Assembly: GCA_025677825.1 (NCBI GenBank)
Contig: JAIXMO010000011.1
Coordinates: 283,001 to 347,000 of the forward strand
Direction: 5' to 3'
DNA length: 64,000 nucleotides
Source of the DNA: Helicostylum pulchrum
Lineage: Eukaryota > Mucoromycota > Mucoromycetes > Mucorales > Mucoraceae
This document shows, piece after piece, positions 21,573-32,524 of the stretch; position 1 is the first letter of the stretch; the number at the start of each line of letters is the position of its first letter. The position numbers were made by a program, and so were the translations under genes. The notes beneath the pieces are model-generated. The model searched no databases, had not been told where the DNA came from, and was given only the letters and a program-made list of their open reading frames with translations.

Positions 21573-23517
21573 TCAAGTCTTGCACACTGTAACTCTCTCA
21601 TCAATCTTTGTACGACATAATGGACTACATAAAGGAAAATTAGAAATATAAAAAACGGTACACAAAATATTATACTTTACCAGTGCTCTAACACCTTGGC
21701 GCAATTCTTTCCAAACCCATTGTGCTGACAAGGGAACAACACAACATCTTTTGGTTCTGAAAAACACAAAGTACATAGTGGGCCATCCCAATCGTATTCT
21801 TCCTCCTCTTCCTTTTTCACAAGATCCATAACATGTTGACTACTGTTACACATAGGTTGATGTCGAATGTTTGGTTGGTATAGCCATGGCTGCTCTCCAA
21901 AATTTACTATAACGTGCTGATGACTGGTCAAACTAATGATAGGGAATAAACCCAGCATGTGTTTTTTTGCACTTGTTTGAAATTGAACAGTTAATCCCAA
22001 ATCTTGACCGTTGACGAAAAATGTACATAGTCCTTTATCCATATCTAATAATGAACCTAATACATCACCTGTTTTACAATGCCCTATATTTCTTCGCGTT
22101 CGAGGATATATAGCTTCTGAAGCAGCCCAGATAGCAGATCGGTAAGTGTCAAAAGCAAATCCGTTCTACAAAAGGCGGGGGGGGGGGAGGTGTATATTTA
22201 TATAGTTAAGTGCTGGATTTTTTTGTTTTTTCTTCAAATTATACTTACTGGATCATCTCCTACACCGCATCCTTCCTCTTGTAAGAAAACACACTTTTTA
22301 GTTCCCCATCCTATTTGCATCACACCATTGGTAAGTAATAGTACTTCGTAATACCATACACCAGAGTCCACACTAGCTGTTGCGCGAGCAGATTCCAAAT
22401 AAAATGTGTCGTTACGAATTTCTAAACAATTTTCACTCAACTTGCAGTGACTGGTACAATCCTTTGGATTTAAAAAGACTTTTGGTAGTGGAATAGACGG
22501 TACAGAAGAAGAAGGATTGAATATATTATGTAAAGACCACAGAAAGCAGTGTTGAGATTGCATTAGACCTGACCAATCATAAGACATAGTGTTTGGTAAA
22601 GTAGGCGGTGGATTGACCACGGGCTTTTTTGATTTCTTGATTTTTAATTTCTTGATTAAATCATGATAAAATTTTTTACCGGTATATTTTCTTCTTAGGG
22701 CAGAGACCAGAGTTAAATTTGGAGAATTTATCATTGGTGATTCAGATAAAAGGGAATAGCACTCTTGTAGATTTTGATTCAAGACTAATACTAAACCCAA
22801 TGGATGATTTACAATTCGTTTTTTAATACTACCTAATATAGATTGGATGGAACCATAAACATACTATTTATATCTCTTTTGTTGTTAATAATTACGTACC
22901 TGTTAACGCAAAACTTTCAAGTGCCAATAAAGCGAATATTTTAACCATGCGATCCTTATCTTTATCCAGTAAAGATTGAATCAATACAGTGGCAATTTCA
23001 TCTCGCCACATGGCTTCTGCTAGGTTTCCAGCGAATTTTCGTGCCAGCATAGACCATAATATACTTTGATTTATTCTTTCGTTTTCTGCAGTAACTCTAA
23101 AAAGTAAATCTGTTGCTCTTTGGATCGTCTGCTTTGATGGAATTTCTGAGAAATCAATAATATGCTTTACAAATGTCATTGAAACCGGACAATTATATTT
23201 TAACTCCTGTAACATGGTTGAAATAAACGCAACATAACCTTCCTCTATACATATAAATTTTTTTTTTTTTTTATTGTTTAGGGCACGTGTTTTCTAAAAA
23301 AAATTTATATAGTTATTATTTTACCTTGACTGGTTATAGTATACATATTTTGTAATGCTCTTCCCATACATTGAATTCTTGAAGTAGGGTTATCATTTAC
23401 TTCATCCTCTAGTTTATTATCTATAGCTGCAGGATCCGGAGTATTTTGTGCAATTGATATCACTCGTCTCCATGATAACTGAACGCCAGGATAAATGACT
23501 GCGTCAATATTATGCAT
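21573..23517 (-). CDS. RING-SPRY protein, probable E3 ubiquitin ligase (RSPRY1-like)
   Basis: Starts MHNIDAVIYPGVQLSW at 23517. Exons run 23517 to about 23325, a middle exon with helical repeats (ILWSMLARKFAGNLAEAMWR, MVKIFALLALESFALTG), a SPRY exon, and two RING exons. The SPRY (B30.2-like) domain is seen in SVDSGVWYYEVLLLTNGVMQ, IGWGTKKC, GVGDDP joined to NGFAFDTYRSAIW, GDVLGSLLDMD and LCTFFVNGQDLG. The C-terminal RING reads CTLCFSEPKDVVLFPCQH, then NC, and finishes CPLCRTKIDERV after a short intron. The order helical region-SPRY-RING matches RSPRY1-type ligases. One expected zinc ligand is not visible: where RSPRY1 proteins have a Cys shortly before the second Cys of the middle cluster, this one has Gly (NGFGKNC). 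Confidence 0.85.
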
Positions 23518-23846
23518 TTTTTTACTTTATTCAGAATAAATAAATAAAAAAGAAACAAACAAGAAGAGCAAAAAAGTACAAAAGAAAAAAAAGAAAAAAG
23601 AAAAACCTATTTGTCAATTAAATAAAAATTAACGTGTAGAACGAATGAGTCAAAAAAAAAAAAAAAAAAAAATTAGACGAGGTTAATAAATGAGGGGGCT
23701 AAAATAAAGAATGTAGAAAAAAAAAATGACAACATTCAATAGACAACATTTTATCATACTTGTCTACCGCTATATAAAAAATGTATAGCCTGACAATATC
23801 ACAAATTAGCATGTGGTCGCTGTGCTTCGTTTTTTTTTTACGTATA
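23518..23846. other. Intergenic: 5' flank of the RING-SPRY gene
   Basis: Rich in A runs, including a run of about 20 A near 23652-23671. No ORF supported. Confidence 0.5.
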
Positions 23847-24078
23847 CTACTCCTGATAATCATTATACAACAATCGTTCCACTCTAAAATTAAAAACTTG
23901 GTGAAACAAAGTCAAATTAACTGATAGATGTTTCTCCAGATCCAAAACTTTATTTTCCTTATATAATAACCTCCCCTTTTTTCCCCCTCCTTTTGTATCT
24001 TTTATAGTTGAAAGACTGCGGGATGTAAAACCAAGATGTTCTAGAGGCAATGTTACTTCAGGTTGATCAACTTTGCTT
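23847..24078 (-). pseudogene. Coding-like fragment of unknown origin
   Basis: An open frame reads VDQPEVTLPLEHLGFTSRSL and continues with KHLSVNLTLFHQVFNFRVER to a stop. It has no start codon of its own and an upstream in-frame stop. The composition and patterned hydrophobicity look like a piece of a real protein, perhaps from a mobile element, but I cannot name it. Confidence 0.3.
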
Positions 24079-25714
24079 CGTCAATGTTGTTATTGTATGT
24101 CTTTTCTTGAACCAATTTTAGTTTACACCTACTGGCTTGTTATAGTGGTTTCCAAACATAAGTACTAGTATTTAGACTCCAGTCTTACACGTCCTTCAAC
24201 CGCTTAATTCAATCTTTCCTTCTCGATATCCCTAATAATAGAAGATCAAATACTATGCATCTTAAATTACGTCGTATCAACTTTACTAACTTTTTTAATA
24301 TATTACGTATTTAACTTGAAATTGTAGCAGGCGTAATGGAATGGGGTTTCCGCCATTGATCAATGTGGCCCTGATTAATTGGGAGCGTAAGAACCAAGTA
24401 TTGTTTATAAATAACGAAAATAGTAGAGCCTGGATGCAGCCTTGAACTAGAAATTAACCCATATCCAATAGAATCTGGCATGTGTTTACTTGAAACTTAA
24501 AATCAAAGTGATAAACTTCTTTTTTTCTCGTTAGTATCGTTGCTAGTTAGACATCAGAGCGAGTCATGATAGTCAAGTCAAAAATAGATATATTTTTATT
24601 TTGTAGACTTTATAACACTATACATAGTTTACCTATATGAGCGCTACTGGGGGATCGTTTATTATTATTATCAACAAAAGGCTTTAATACGTGACAAGGG
24701 ACACAAGATGGATGATCGGGATATACAATTATCCTAGAATTTCAACACTTGAACATTTTTCTTACTCGCTGCTTTTTACTTCCTTTACAGTTGTTATACT
24801 TATCAACTAATTTGATGTACTTTTTGTATGTATGATGTTGTACTTCCTTGCTATAATGGGTTGTTTTGGATTAATGTTCCAATTTTACCAACAAAAAAAC
24901 CTTCATTTTTCTTTTTGCGTTTTATTACATTTTTTAGTTAAAAAAATTTACTATCATAACGCTCTTCTTTTTTTTTTTTTGTCCTAGGACGGTTAACATG
25001 CTACTAAAAAAAAAAGGTACTCGATTACGACAGTTTCGTAAAACGATTTAGCATGCGAGACATTAATTTGAAACATATCTATATTCTCCATATTATTAGC
25101 GATTAAACATGTCGTATCATACTCCTAGTAAATGAATTACATGTCAAGTCTTATATCTGAAAGGTTTTAAACATTACTAAATAAGTATAATTAGGCCTAA
25201 TTAGTAAAAAAAATTTACATCAAATAATGTTAAAATAAGCTACAATTCCAATCAGCAATTCCAAGATTTTATACTTGCATTTATTTATATATATCTTTTC
25301 ATCAAAAGACAGTTATTTTTATATACGGTAGCTCTATTTAAAGGTGGCCAAGAAATGCACTCTTAAATCGAAGTTTTTTTTTTTTTTGGTGCTTATTCCA
25401 AGTGACAGTAAAGCATAGTTTTCTGATATATCCATAAATAAGCAGCGACTCATGAAAAATACGTCTCTTTATTTTTAATATCTGTCAAAAATTAATTTGA
25501 AATATTATATAATATCTTAAGGCTTTTGGTCGGCAGGTATTTTACAATTGAAAGATGTAAGTAATTCAGCTTTCACAACACTTTATGCTCCCCCTGATGC
25601 GTTTCATAAGTGACCGAACGTCGTGGCTTTTTTAATCATTTGACGCTGATAAAATAAACCTGATAAAACAGGTTCTTTCCTTTCTTTATTTTTTATATCC
25701 TTTTATTATTCTGT
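24079..25714. other. Gene-poor stretch, about 1.6 kb
   Basis: I see no supportable gene on either strand. T and A runs are frequent. Short GC-richer islands such as 24330-24380 may be old element debris. Confidence 0.45.
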
Positions 25715-26790
25715 TTTTTATTTTCTTTATGTTCATACAAACGGATACAGCTCAAAGCAACCATTGTGCGAAAGAGCACCAGTGGAAAATGTTCTTCCCC
25801 CGGCCGTGATGGCGTATAGATATTGTGCTACTTTAGTACGAAATAAAGGTATATATAAAATAACTAAAACATTTTTCTTTCTTAGCGCGTAAATAGAACG
25901 TGTACCAATAATCCCCCTTAAAATAGTAAATCGTACGGATGAACCTGTAGCATTGCCTGATGACGGAACATATAATGCTGTTGAAGAGGCAAGTACAGAG
26001 TACAAAGCATATTCCGATGAACAAGATAACTTCGCTTCATTCAATCATTTTCCTGATGCTGCCGACTTTATCGAAGCAGTATTGAAAGTAAGTTTCCTGA
26101 GACTCTTTGGAGTCATAATATCAGATTAAAGGCGACCGGGTTAACCAGGAGGTTCATTGATATTATCTGTTACACTCTTGATTACAATTCAAACTGTAAG
26201 CAAATGGTAAACAGTAATGATCACGAACGAACTTCTTTCGTGAAATACGTTGTACCAATGTTCAAGTATTTCAGTCAAGAAACCAATTCGATGGAGTTTT
26301 TTTAGGTGCGAAAAAAGATTCCGAATCTTACGGCGACTTTAGAAAGTAACAACTTCAGTTACTCTAGTCGAGTCAATGCCAACGCCTTATTAGGAAGAAG
26401 CACGACTACAAGAAATGAAGATTTCTTTATTGAATCAAGCAGCGGGTTCGAAAAAGAGGACGTAAACTAGTCTTTGTACGATACACTTAAGCTATTAGAT
26501 GAGTGTATCAACGCATTGCTCCATTCCATCAAACAACAAAAAAGCAAGCGTGGATAAGTGTACTTTCGGAGTTCAAATAATTAAGCAAACATTGACTCTT
26601 ACAAAAATGACATTGTCAAAATCCGGACGCTGGAAGCTGGTAGAGCTGAGATCTGCTACTATGCCTATATCATGGGAATTACGTGGACAATGGGTTCCTT
26701 TATTTAAGATGCTTACAACTATGTACGTTGAGCTACTGGAACAAAAAAATGATTGGAAATCTTGATAACGGAAAACCATTTGTGGTTTGA
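25715..26790 (+). pseudogene. Decayed multi-exon gene of the repeated family
   Basis: Several well-formed coding pieces lie in order on the plus strand. One exon reads HTNGYSSKQPLCERAPVENV and PPAVMAYRYCATLVRNK, followed by a GT..AG intron. The next reads VPIIPLKIVNRTDEPVALPD and ends FPDAADFIEAVLK at a GTAAGT. Then come VNANALLGRSTTTRNEDFF, FEKEDVN, and SGRWKLVELRSATMPISW. Stops and frame changes separate them (for example TAA or TAG in the acceptor region near 25895). The NALLG motif recurs in the relic at 43.8-45.6 kb (VSNALLG), so both may come from one family. Product unknown. Confidence 0.45.
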
Positions 26791-27872
26791 GAGGGAGCTC
26801 TTGTCAAGGCCTGGTGCTGAACATTTTTTAATAAACATATTTATATATTTGTCGTAAAATACCGGCTTAATGATTATTATTTTTTGAAATATTGATGGTT
26901 TGCAGAAGTCATTCTTTGTTATCTTATCTTGTTGCTGATTTGAAGTATATCAAAACTGAGCAAATGACAGAGACGAGAAAAAAAAAATGCTTATCTCAAG
27001 TATATAGATACCACTAAACTTCTTATTGTGGACCATACGCGTGGGAGATAGATAAAAACCTGCCTAAATTCTGAGTCAAACTCTGCCAATGCCAATGCAG
27101 TCGAATTTCCACACCACTAACCAGTCTTCGGAGACAGGGTGTTAGGATAAACGTGTTGCATATACAATTTATCCGTGGGAATCGTAAGGATCTGGAACAG
27201 TAATATATGTAAGAAGGCAGGGAGTAAAACAATTTTTTTTTTCCCTTGTACCTGAATTATATACGTATATTGCTCCCTTTTTTTCTGGTTACGATGAGAC
27301 ACGACGTAAAAAAAAAGATCTATTAAAAATTTAGAAGGTTGTTTCAAGTTTTAACAGAAAAAAAAAAAAAAAGTTTGATGCAGATTTTTTTTTTGGTCTA
27401 AAAATGTAATTGATCCGAGCTTTTATTGGTGTTCATGAATTACAGTAACCCTTAAGGATGCAAATGACCTAAAGAATCCCCCTCGTAAACATGTTGGAGG
27501 CCAGTGTATCGGACATATACACATTGCTACACCAAAAAACGAGGGAAAAAGTCTTTGTAACTGCAACCCCCTTGCTACGGAAAATATGTTCCACTTTTTT
27601 TTTTTTTTTTTTCAAACACAGTTTTTTTTTGTTTGTTCTGATGTAGCCTTTCTATTTACTGGTACCTCATACTTTTCTGTCGATCAAAATACTTTGAAAT
27701 ATGTATCGAGAAAGCATATTTAGCCTTTGCGGTTAATTGTCCCGAAATAAAAAAAAAAGACGGCAGCTGAAAAGATTTATAGTTACACGGGAAAATTAAG
27801 ATTTTTTTATTTATTTTATGTACGATTTTTCTGATCAGGTTTATATACATTAAAGAGGGAAAAGGGGGGGAA
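26791..27872. other. Intergenic, about 1.1 kb
   Basis: No gene supported. Long T/A runs occur at about 27357-27373 and 27595-27612. The right end is probably the 3' UTR of the Kre9-like gene. Confidence 0.5.
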
Positions 27873-28365
27873 TTACTTTGCAGGAAGAACTTCAATAACA
27901 ACAGCATCTACAGATTGTAAATAACGGTTTCGTCTTCTAACGGCGACTAAGAGAGATGAGCCATTATTTTGGCTGACAGCCTCTGGTGGTACAACAAAAT
28001 CAAATGTGTTGCGCGTGAGGGGTCCGCCAGCCAAGGTTTTGGTTTGGTTAAAGAAAAATATGGATACAGTTTCATTAGGGTCTTCTTGTCTGAATGTGAC
28101 ATTGACATGTTGTCCAACGTACCAAATTGCATTATTTTGAGGGGATATAATATCTAAAAAAAAAAAAAAGTAAAAATTATTAGTAAAAAATGTGTGTGCG
28201 TGTGTAGTGCGTTTACATACCTCCTGGGCTGTCAGATAAGTTTTGGTCTGTAATTAAAAGGTTATTGATTTCTTCATCGGTCATAGCCATATGGGGAACG
28301 AGTAAAGCGTTGGTGAAAGAGAAGACCAAGGCAATGGCAAGTGTTACGAGGATAGCAAGTCTCAT
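27873..28365 (-). CDS. Small secreted protein with a Kre9/Knh1-type Ser-Thr-rich wall-protein domain
   Basis: Two exons: 28365-28221 and 28153-27873, giving about 140 residues. The N-terminus is a signal peptide (MRLAILVTLAIALVFSFTNA). After the intron the sequence IISPQNNAIWYVGQHVNVTF followed by DPNETVSIFFFN and VPPEAVSQNNGSSLLVAV is the pattern of the extracellular beta-sandwich found in Kre9/Knh1 and Ser-Thr-rich GPI-anchored proteins. Unlike those, there is no C-terminal GPI signal: it stops at VIEVLPAK. It is probably secreted to the wall. A TATATAAAGG element lies about 56 nt before the ATG. The adjacent gene on the same strand is the antizyme. Confidence 0.8.
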
Positions 28366-28420
28366 GATTTAAATGTTAATAAATTGTTGTTATTTCTTTG
28401 CTCCTCATTCTATTTGACTC

Positions 28421-28430
28421 CCTTTATATA
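28421..28430 (-). promoter_or_regulatory. TATA element of the Kre9-like gene
   Basis: TATATAAAGG on the minus strand, 56-65 nt upstream of the ATG at 28365. Confidence 0.45.
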
Positions 28431-28778
28431 TGTAAAAATAAAAGAAAAAACCGGAAAAATAACGGGTAAAAAAAAGTGAATCATAAACTTGAAACATGTC
28501 TTATCAAACGATTTATTCATGCTAGGCTAAGAGAACTGGAAAATCTTTTTTTGAACCTTTTACAATCCAATGGAGAACCTTATTTTTTTATAAGCTCAGC
28601 AATAAACCGTATTGTTTTTATGAATCGACAAAAACAAAAAATTTAATTAGTACGACGTGATGACTAAACTGTTAAATCTTGTAATTCTTTTTTTTATTAT
28701 TTTAAGCGGGGGGAGAGGATATAAAAAGCTTAATTGCTAATGACATCAAGGGAGAGTGTGAGACACAGATATTCTTTT
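28431..28778. other. Intergenic between Kre9-like and antizyme genes
   Basis: Promoter region of the Kre9-like gene and 3' flank of the antizyme gene. No ORF supported. A GGGGGGA patch lies near 28708. Confidence 0.5.
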
Positions 28779-29452
28779 TTAAAGTTCATAACCGACAAGT
28801 ACAAAACCAGGTTCTTGACCATAAATTGAAGGATTCACCATTTCAAAGCCAAGATACATAAACGCACGAAGGACGGTACTAAGGGAATCTTTATAATTAC
28901 GGCGGTCAATAGATATGACGAGGGTACTACAACCAGTCTTTTCTTCAGCTAGTTCAATCAAATGAGTGATACTATCACCAAAAAAAGTTAACAAAAAAAA
29001 AAAAAAAAAAAATGATGTAAATATTTATATATAAAATGAATCTTACCAAGATTGAAATTCTCCATCAGCCCAGTTTAATAAGCCGGCATTAGCGCCTACA
29101 AATGGAGAACTAAGAAAGACCGTTTCGTTGTGTATAAATGCTTCACAAGCGAGGGTTCTCGTAGATTTACAAGTAGAAATAGATAAAGTTTCATTTACTT
29201 GAAGATCAAATAAACTTGTTTGACCAAATACTTGAACGATAAAGTCATCTGTGCCTGAGATAAGAAAATGTTAGGTTTTTTTTTTAAGCAGCAATAAAAT
29301 AAGTATACATTACCTTTATTGCGACTGTTAACAGTGACAAGGTCTACAGGTGCAGTTTCTTCTACAGAATAAATATTATTTGAAGAAGAAACTGATGTCA
29401 TGGGTTGTAGAGGAATTGATATTTCCTTTTTGGCGGAACTTGCGATAATCAT
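28779..29452 (-). CDS. Ornithine decarboxylase antizyme
   Basis: Antizyme binds ornithine decarboxylase, sends it to the proteasome and limits polyamine synthesis and uptake. Three exons join in frame: 29452 to about 29311 (MIIASSAKKEISIPLQPMTS), about 29257-29047 (FIVQVFGQTSLFDLQ, TLACEAFIHNETVFLSS) and about 28982-28779. The antizyme fold is clear in ITHLIELAEEKTGCSTLVIS, IDRRNYKDSLSTVLRAFMYL and GFEMVNPSIYG, ending FVLVGYEL. Total is about 180 residues, a normal antizyme length. Antizyme mRNAs almost always need a +1 ribosomal frameshift at a UGA. Here the assembled frame is open from the first ATG, and I see no TCC TGA type site. The first ATG overlaps a stop (CCATGA) that ends an ATG-less upstream frame of about 55 codons. 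Confidence 0.85.
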
Positions 29453-30239
29453 GGACTTAATATACTAAAACTATTACTATTATTATTACTATTACTACTC
29501 GAAGGTATTATATTCTTTTCTTTGGTAGCCTTGGAAAAGAGGGTGCTTGAAGCGTAAAGAAGGATTACTGTGTGCTTGTCCAGTGCTGTTACTCTATTTC
29601 CTTGTAGGCGTTTCGCTGTGATAAAATGAGTAAGTATTTTTTTATTTTTTTTCTTTCTAAAAAAAAGACTTACTTTGTTAAAACGCCTTAAACAAACAGA
29701 AATATGAAAAGGGGGAGGGTCAAGGGTTTAAGAAGAAGAGAGGTTAAAAAAATACGTAAAAAGTTTTTGCGATAAAAAAGCTTTTTATTATTTTGTTATA
29801 TATTCTTTGTAAAAGAACTCTTTTTTTTTTGTTGTTGTTGTAGTTGTTAAAGGTTGTTTGTTGTTTTTTATTTCTTCAAATTTTAATCTATACAGAAAAC
29901 TGTTATAATTTTCGATATATATTGTAATACTGCAGAAAAAAAAAAGTGTTAAAGAAGAAGAAGAAGGGAAAAAGAAAGAGAAATATTTTTATAACTAAAA
30001 AAAACTTTTTTTTTTTTTACCGGAGAGTAAAATATACCGACACGACCACGCACACGTACATACAAAATCACGAGACCTGTGGTTCCCTTCTAAATTGCAG
30101 TTTACAGCACCAACCTGAGTTGAAATAAAGTCGCATCATTAAAGCTCATTAATCTGATCGAAACCCGAATTCTTTAGCGTGCCAACTTCAAAAAAAAAAA
30201 AAAAAAAAGACGCATAGTTTTCACAGTAGATTTTGAAAC
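29453..30239. other. Antizyme 5' flank and intergenic DNA
   Basis: On the minus strand there is a probable 5' UTR with a splice-acceptor-like TTTTATCACAG at about 29628 and an ATG-less open frame (HTVILLYASSTLFSK) that ends in the TGA overlapping the antizyme ATG. Further left are A/T runs and an AACAACAACAAC-type leader. No other ORF supported. Confidence 0.5.
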
Positions 30240-30720
30240 AAATCTGTGACTCGACTTTCCAAAAAGCAATACATTGTAGCAAGTTATTCTGTCTCGGTTA
30301 TTGCCAATAATCTAACTCGGGGAAATCGGTCATTGACATTTTTTTTTGAGTTACTTTGGGAATTACAGTATAGCAAGTTGAGTCATATCAGTGATTCACA
30401 AAGTAGCAATTCCCTTTCTTTTTTTTTACTAACTAACACGGCAAAGATACTATCTCGATCAAAAAGCATAGGGTTTGTCGTATTATGTACCTCCCCTTTT
30501 TACTCACCTGAGCTAAACCCAATTGAGAAACTATGGGCCATGTAGTTAAAAAGGGGAGGAGGCCATCACTTTTTTTCAAAAAAGAGAAATTTATTGTCCA
30601 TAGAATTGCGGAAAGCGTGTAACAACGTTCTTCATGAACGATTTGGTACCTCAAAGTCTACTCTTTGATGGCAGTTTTCTGTGGATACTACTGTTAGTTA
30701 CAAACAAAAAACTTGCACTG
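30240..30720 (+). pseudogene. Relic of a Tc1/mariner-type DDE transposase
   Basis: Around 30488-30545 the plus strand encodes YSPELNPIEKLW, the hallmark of Tc1/mariner and IS630 DDE transposases around the last catalytic acidic residue. Upstream frames give fragments (ISDSQSSNS, LTNTAKILSRSKSIGF) and downstream frames give RRPSLFFKKEKFIVHRIAES, each interrupted by stops. The element is decayed. I did not find terminal inverted repeats. An A18 run lies just upstream, near 30191-30208. Confidence 0.6.
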
Positions 30721-31030
30721 CAAAGCACAAAAAAAAAGGCAATTTGCAAAAAAGAAAAAAGGTGGGTTTAAATAATAAAGAAAGTCAAAAAGAGTGTTAT
30801 TTCATTAAAACAAAGATATAATGGCTTCGTTGTACAAATAGACTAGATTTATATTGTAAAAACGAGTTGGATTATTTTGAAATATTATTGATCCTTCTAC
30901 TTTTTTTTTTTTTTTTTTCAATAATAATAATCCTTTTTTTTTTAAAAAAAAAAAAAGTAAATAAAAGCCCTTTCTTGTTTCTTCTTTCTCTTTTCTTAAA
31001 AAAAACATTTGTTTCTTTTTCCTTTAAAAA
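30721..31030. other. Intergenic: promoter region of the WHI2-like gene
   Basis: Contains a run of T (about 30900-30918), a T10/A13 palindrome (30934-30956) and a pyrimidine-rich TTTCTTCTTTCTCTTTTC leader close to the ATG. Confidence 0.45.
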
Positions 31031-32043
31031 ATGTCGTCAGAATCACCTATTGTACAGGTGCCAGAACCTGAGGAAACTTACTCCAATGATGACCTTATAT
31101 ATCAAGCACCTCAGCCTCAACAACAACAAGACCAAGATGATATGGATGATTTCGACAATCACGATGCTATTCCTCAAAAGCTAAAACTCGATTTAAGAGG
31201 AACACGCATGGAGCTGGATCGAGATACACTTGTTAATTTACCCGAAAGTTTACTTATTGCCATGTTTCCTAACGGTCTCGTTTTAGCACGACCATCTGAA
31301 GAATACGATGATGAGGACGAAGATTACGATGGTCTTTCACGTCATTCCGTGGGTGTAGACGAGCAAGTCAATCTTGTTGACTTTGACCCAGCCTGTTTAG
31401 AATACGTTTTACAATTTTACACACACGCAGCCATCGTCAGAGACCAAAACCAACAGGATGCGGAACTACAAAGACTTTTAACCGCTTCTGCAACGTCTTC
31501 ACCTGTATATTACACTCTTTTAACAAAACAACCCATTATTGTGTTACGTGAAGAATTAGAGTATTTTTGTCTACCAACTGATAAAAATACTGACGCTAAG
31601 CATTTAAAAGCTGCTTCTGGTAATTATTTGAAGCAACATGATCATATATTCGACGCTTTACAAAAGAATATCTCAAGAGAGAACAATGTCGCTGAACAAC
31701 ATTTAATCGATATGTTGTGCGATGCTGGTTTTAAAAGAGATGATAGGTGGGGTTATCGTGAAATCGAACCTTTAAAGACAACCATCGTTAGTATGGCGCT
31801 TGTCTTGCTGAAAACCATTGGCCCTGATAACCATATGGCTACTGCTCAAAAGCTCTTTTTATTTTGGAGAAAACCTGCTGTAATATATATATTAAACCTA
31901 TTCACACTTTTTTTATAGTACTAATACCCTTTTTTTTTTAATAGAGAAAATGTTGGTGGGATGGTAATTCTGTTGAATTAGACGGTCAAACTATACGCTT
32001 ATGGGCAAGGAGAACATGGACATTAGAATTAGCTTTAGTATAA
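31031..32043 (+). CDS. WHI2: WHI2-like BTB-domain stress and growth regulator
   Basis: Two exons, 31031-31879 and 31945-32043, encode about 315 residues. After an acidic Gln-rich N-terminus the BTB/KCTD-like fold begins: LDLRGTRMELDRDTLVNLPE, SLLIAMFPNGLVL, then VDFDPACLEYVLQFY. Next are PIIVLREELEYFCLP, then the C-terminal signature NNVAEQHLIDMLCDAGFKRD, RWGYREIEP, TAQKLFLFWRKPARKCWWDG and LWARRTWTLELALV. This order is that of yeast Whi2, which with Psr1/Psr2 phosphatases restrains TORC1 and supports the general stress response. The second exon completes a motif that cannot be formed otherwise, which confirms the splice. The N-terminal acidic insert (EEYDDEDEDYDG) is probably lineage-specific. 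Confidence 0.92.
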
Positions 32044-32524
32044 ATTCCTCCTTTTTAATAATTTTCCCTCCTTTTTTTTTTTCTTATTATCCTTCTTTTT
32101 TTTTTTTTTTTTTTTTCCTGTTAAGATACCAACAGTTTACTTGTAATACACTACCATAAAAAAAAAGTCTTCTTTTAGGTTGTTCCAATAACTCTTTTTT
32201 TTTTTTACCCTACCTTAAATGTTGTAAATATCTTTATATACTTCTACAAATTTTCCTTATAAAGTATACCATCCTTTGATAAAGATGTTTGTTCTCGAGG
32301 AAGTTTTGTTGTTGTTGTTGTTGCATTTTCTTTTAATTAGAGTGATTACAAATCTATGCATATAGTAATAAATAAATAAAAGCTATAAATATATGTATAC
32401 AGAATGTACAGTGCCACACTTGCGACGCCTCAAGTTTATTAATATCTTAATTATTCTTTGTATCATTTAAATAAAAAAGTAAAAAGTACAAAAGAAGGGG
32501 GGATTTTTTTTATTACGTATTGAG
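32044..32524. other. Convergent intergenic region
   Basis: The 3' flanks of the WHI2-like and arrestin genes meet here. T-rich runs at about 32070-32116 and AATAAATAAATAAAAG near 32370 could serve as poly(A) signals. No ORF supported. Confidence 0.5.

Noticed and set aside
22844..22906. Apparent frame break in the RING-SPRY gene
   Set aside because: A longer intron ending TATATTAG restores the phase (ALTG joined to SIKKRIVNH), so the gene is intact there.
29195..29452. Antizyme exon 1 read through its intron to a stop
   Set aside because: The segment has clean GT..AG ends, and splicing gives the antizyme domain in frame. Read-through gives low-complexity residues.
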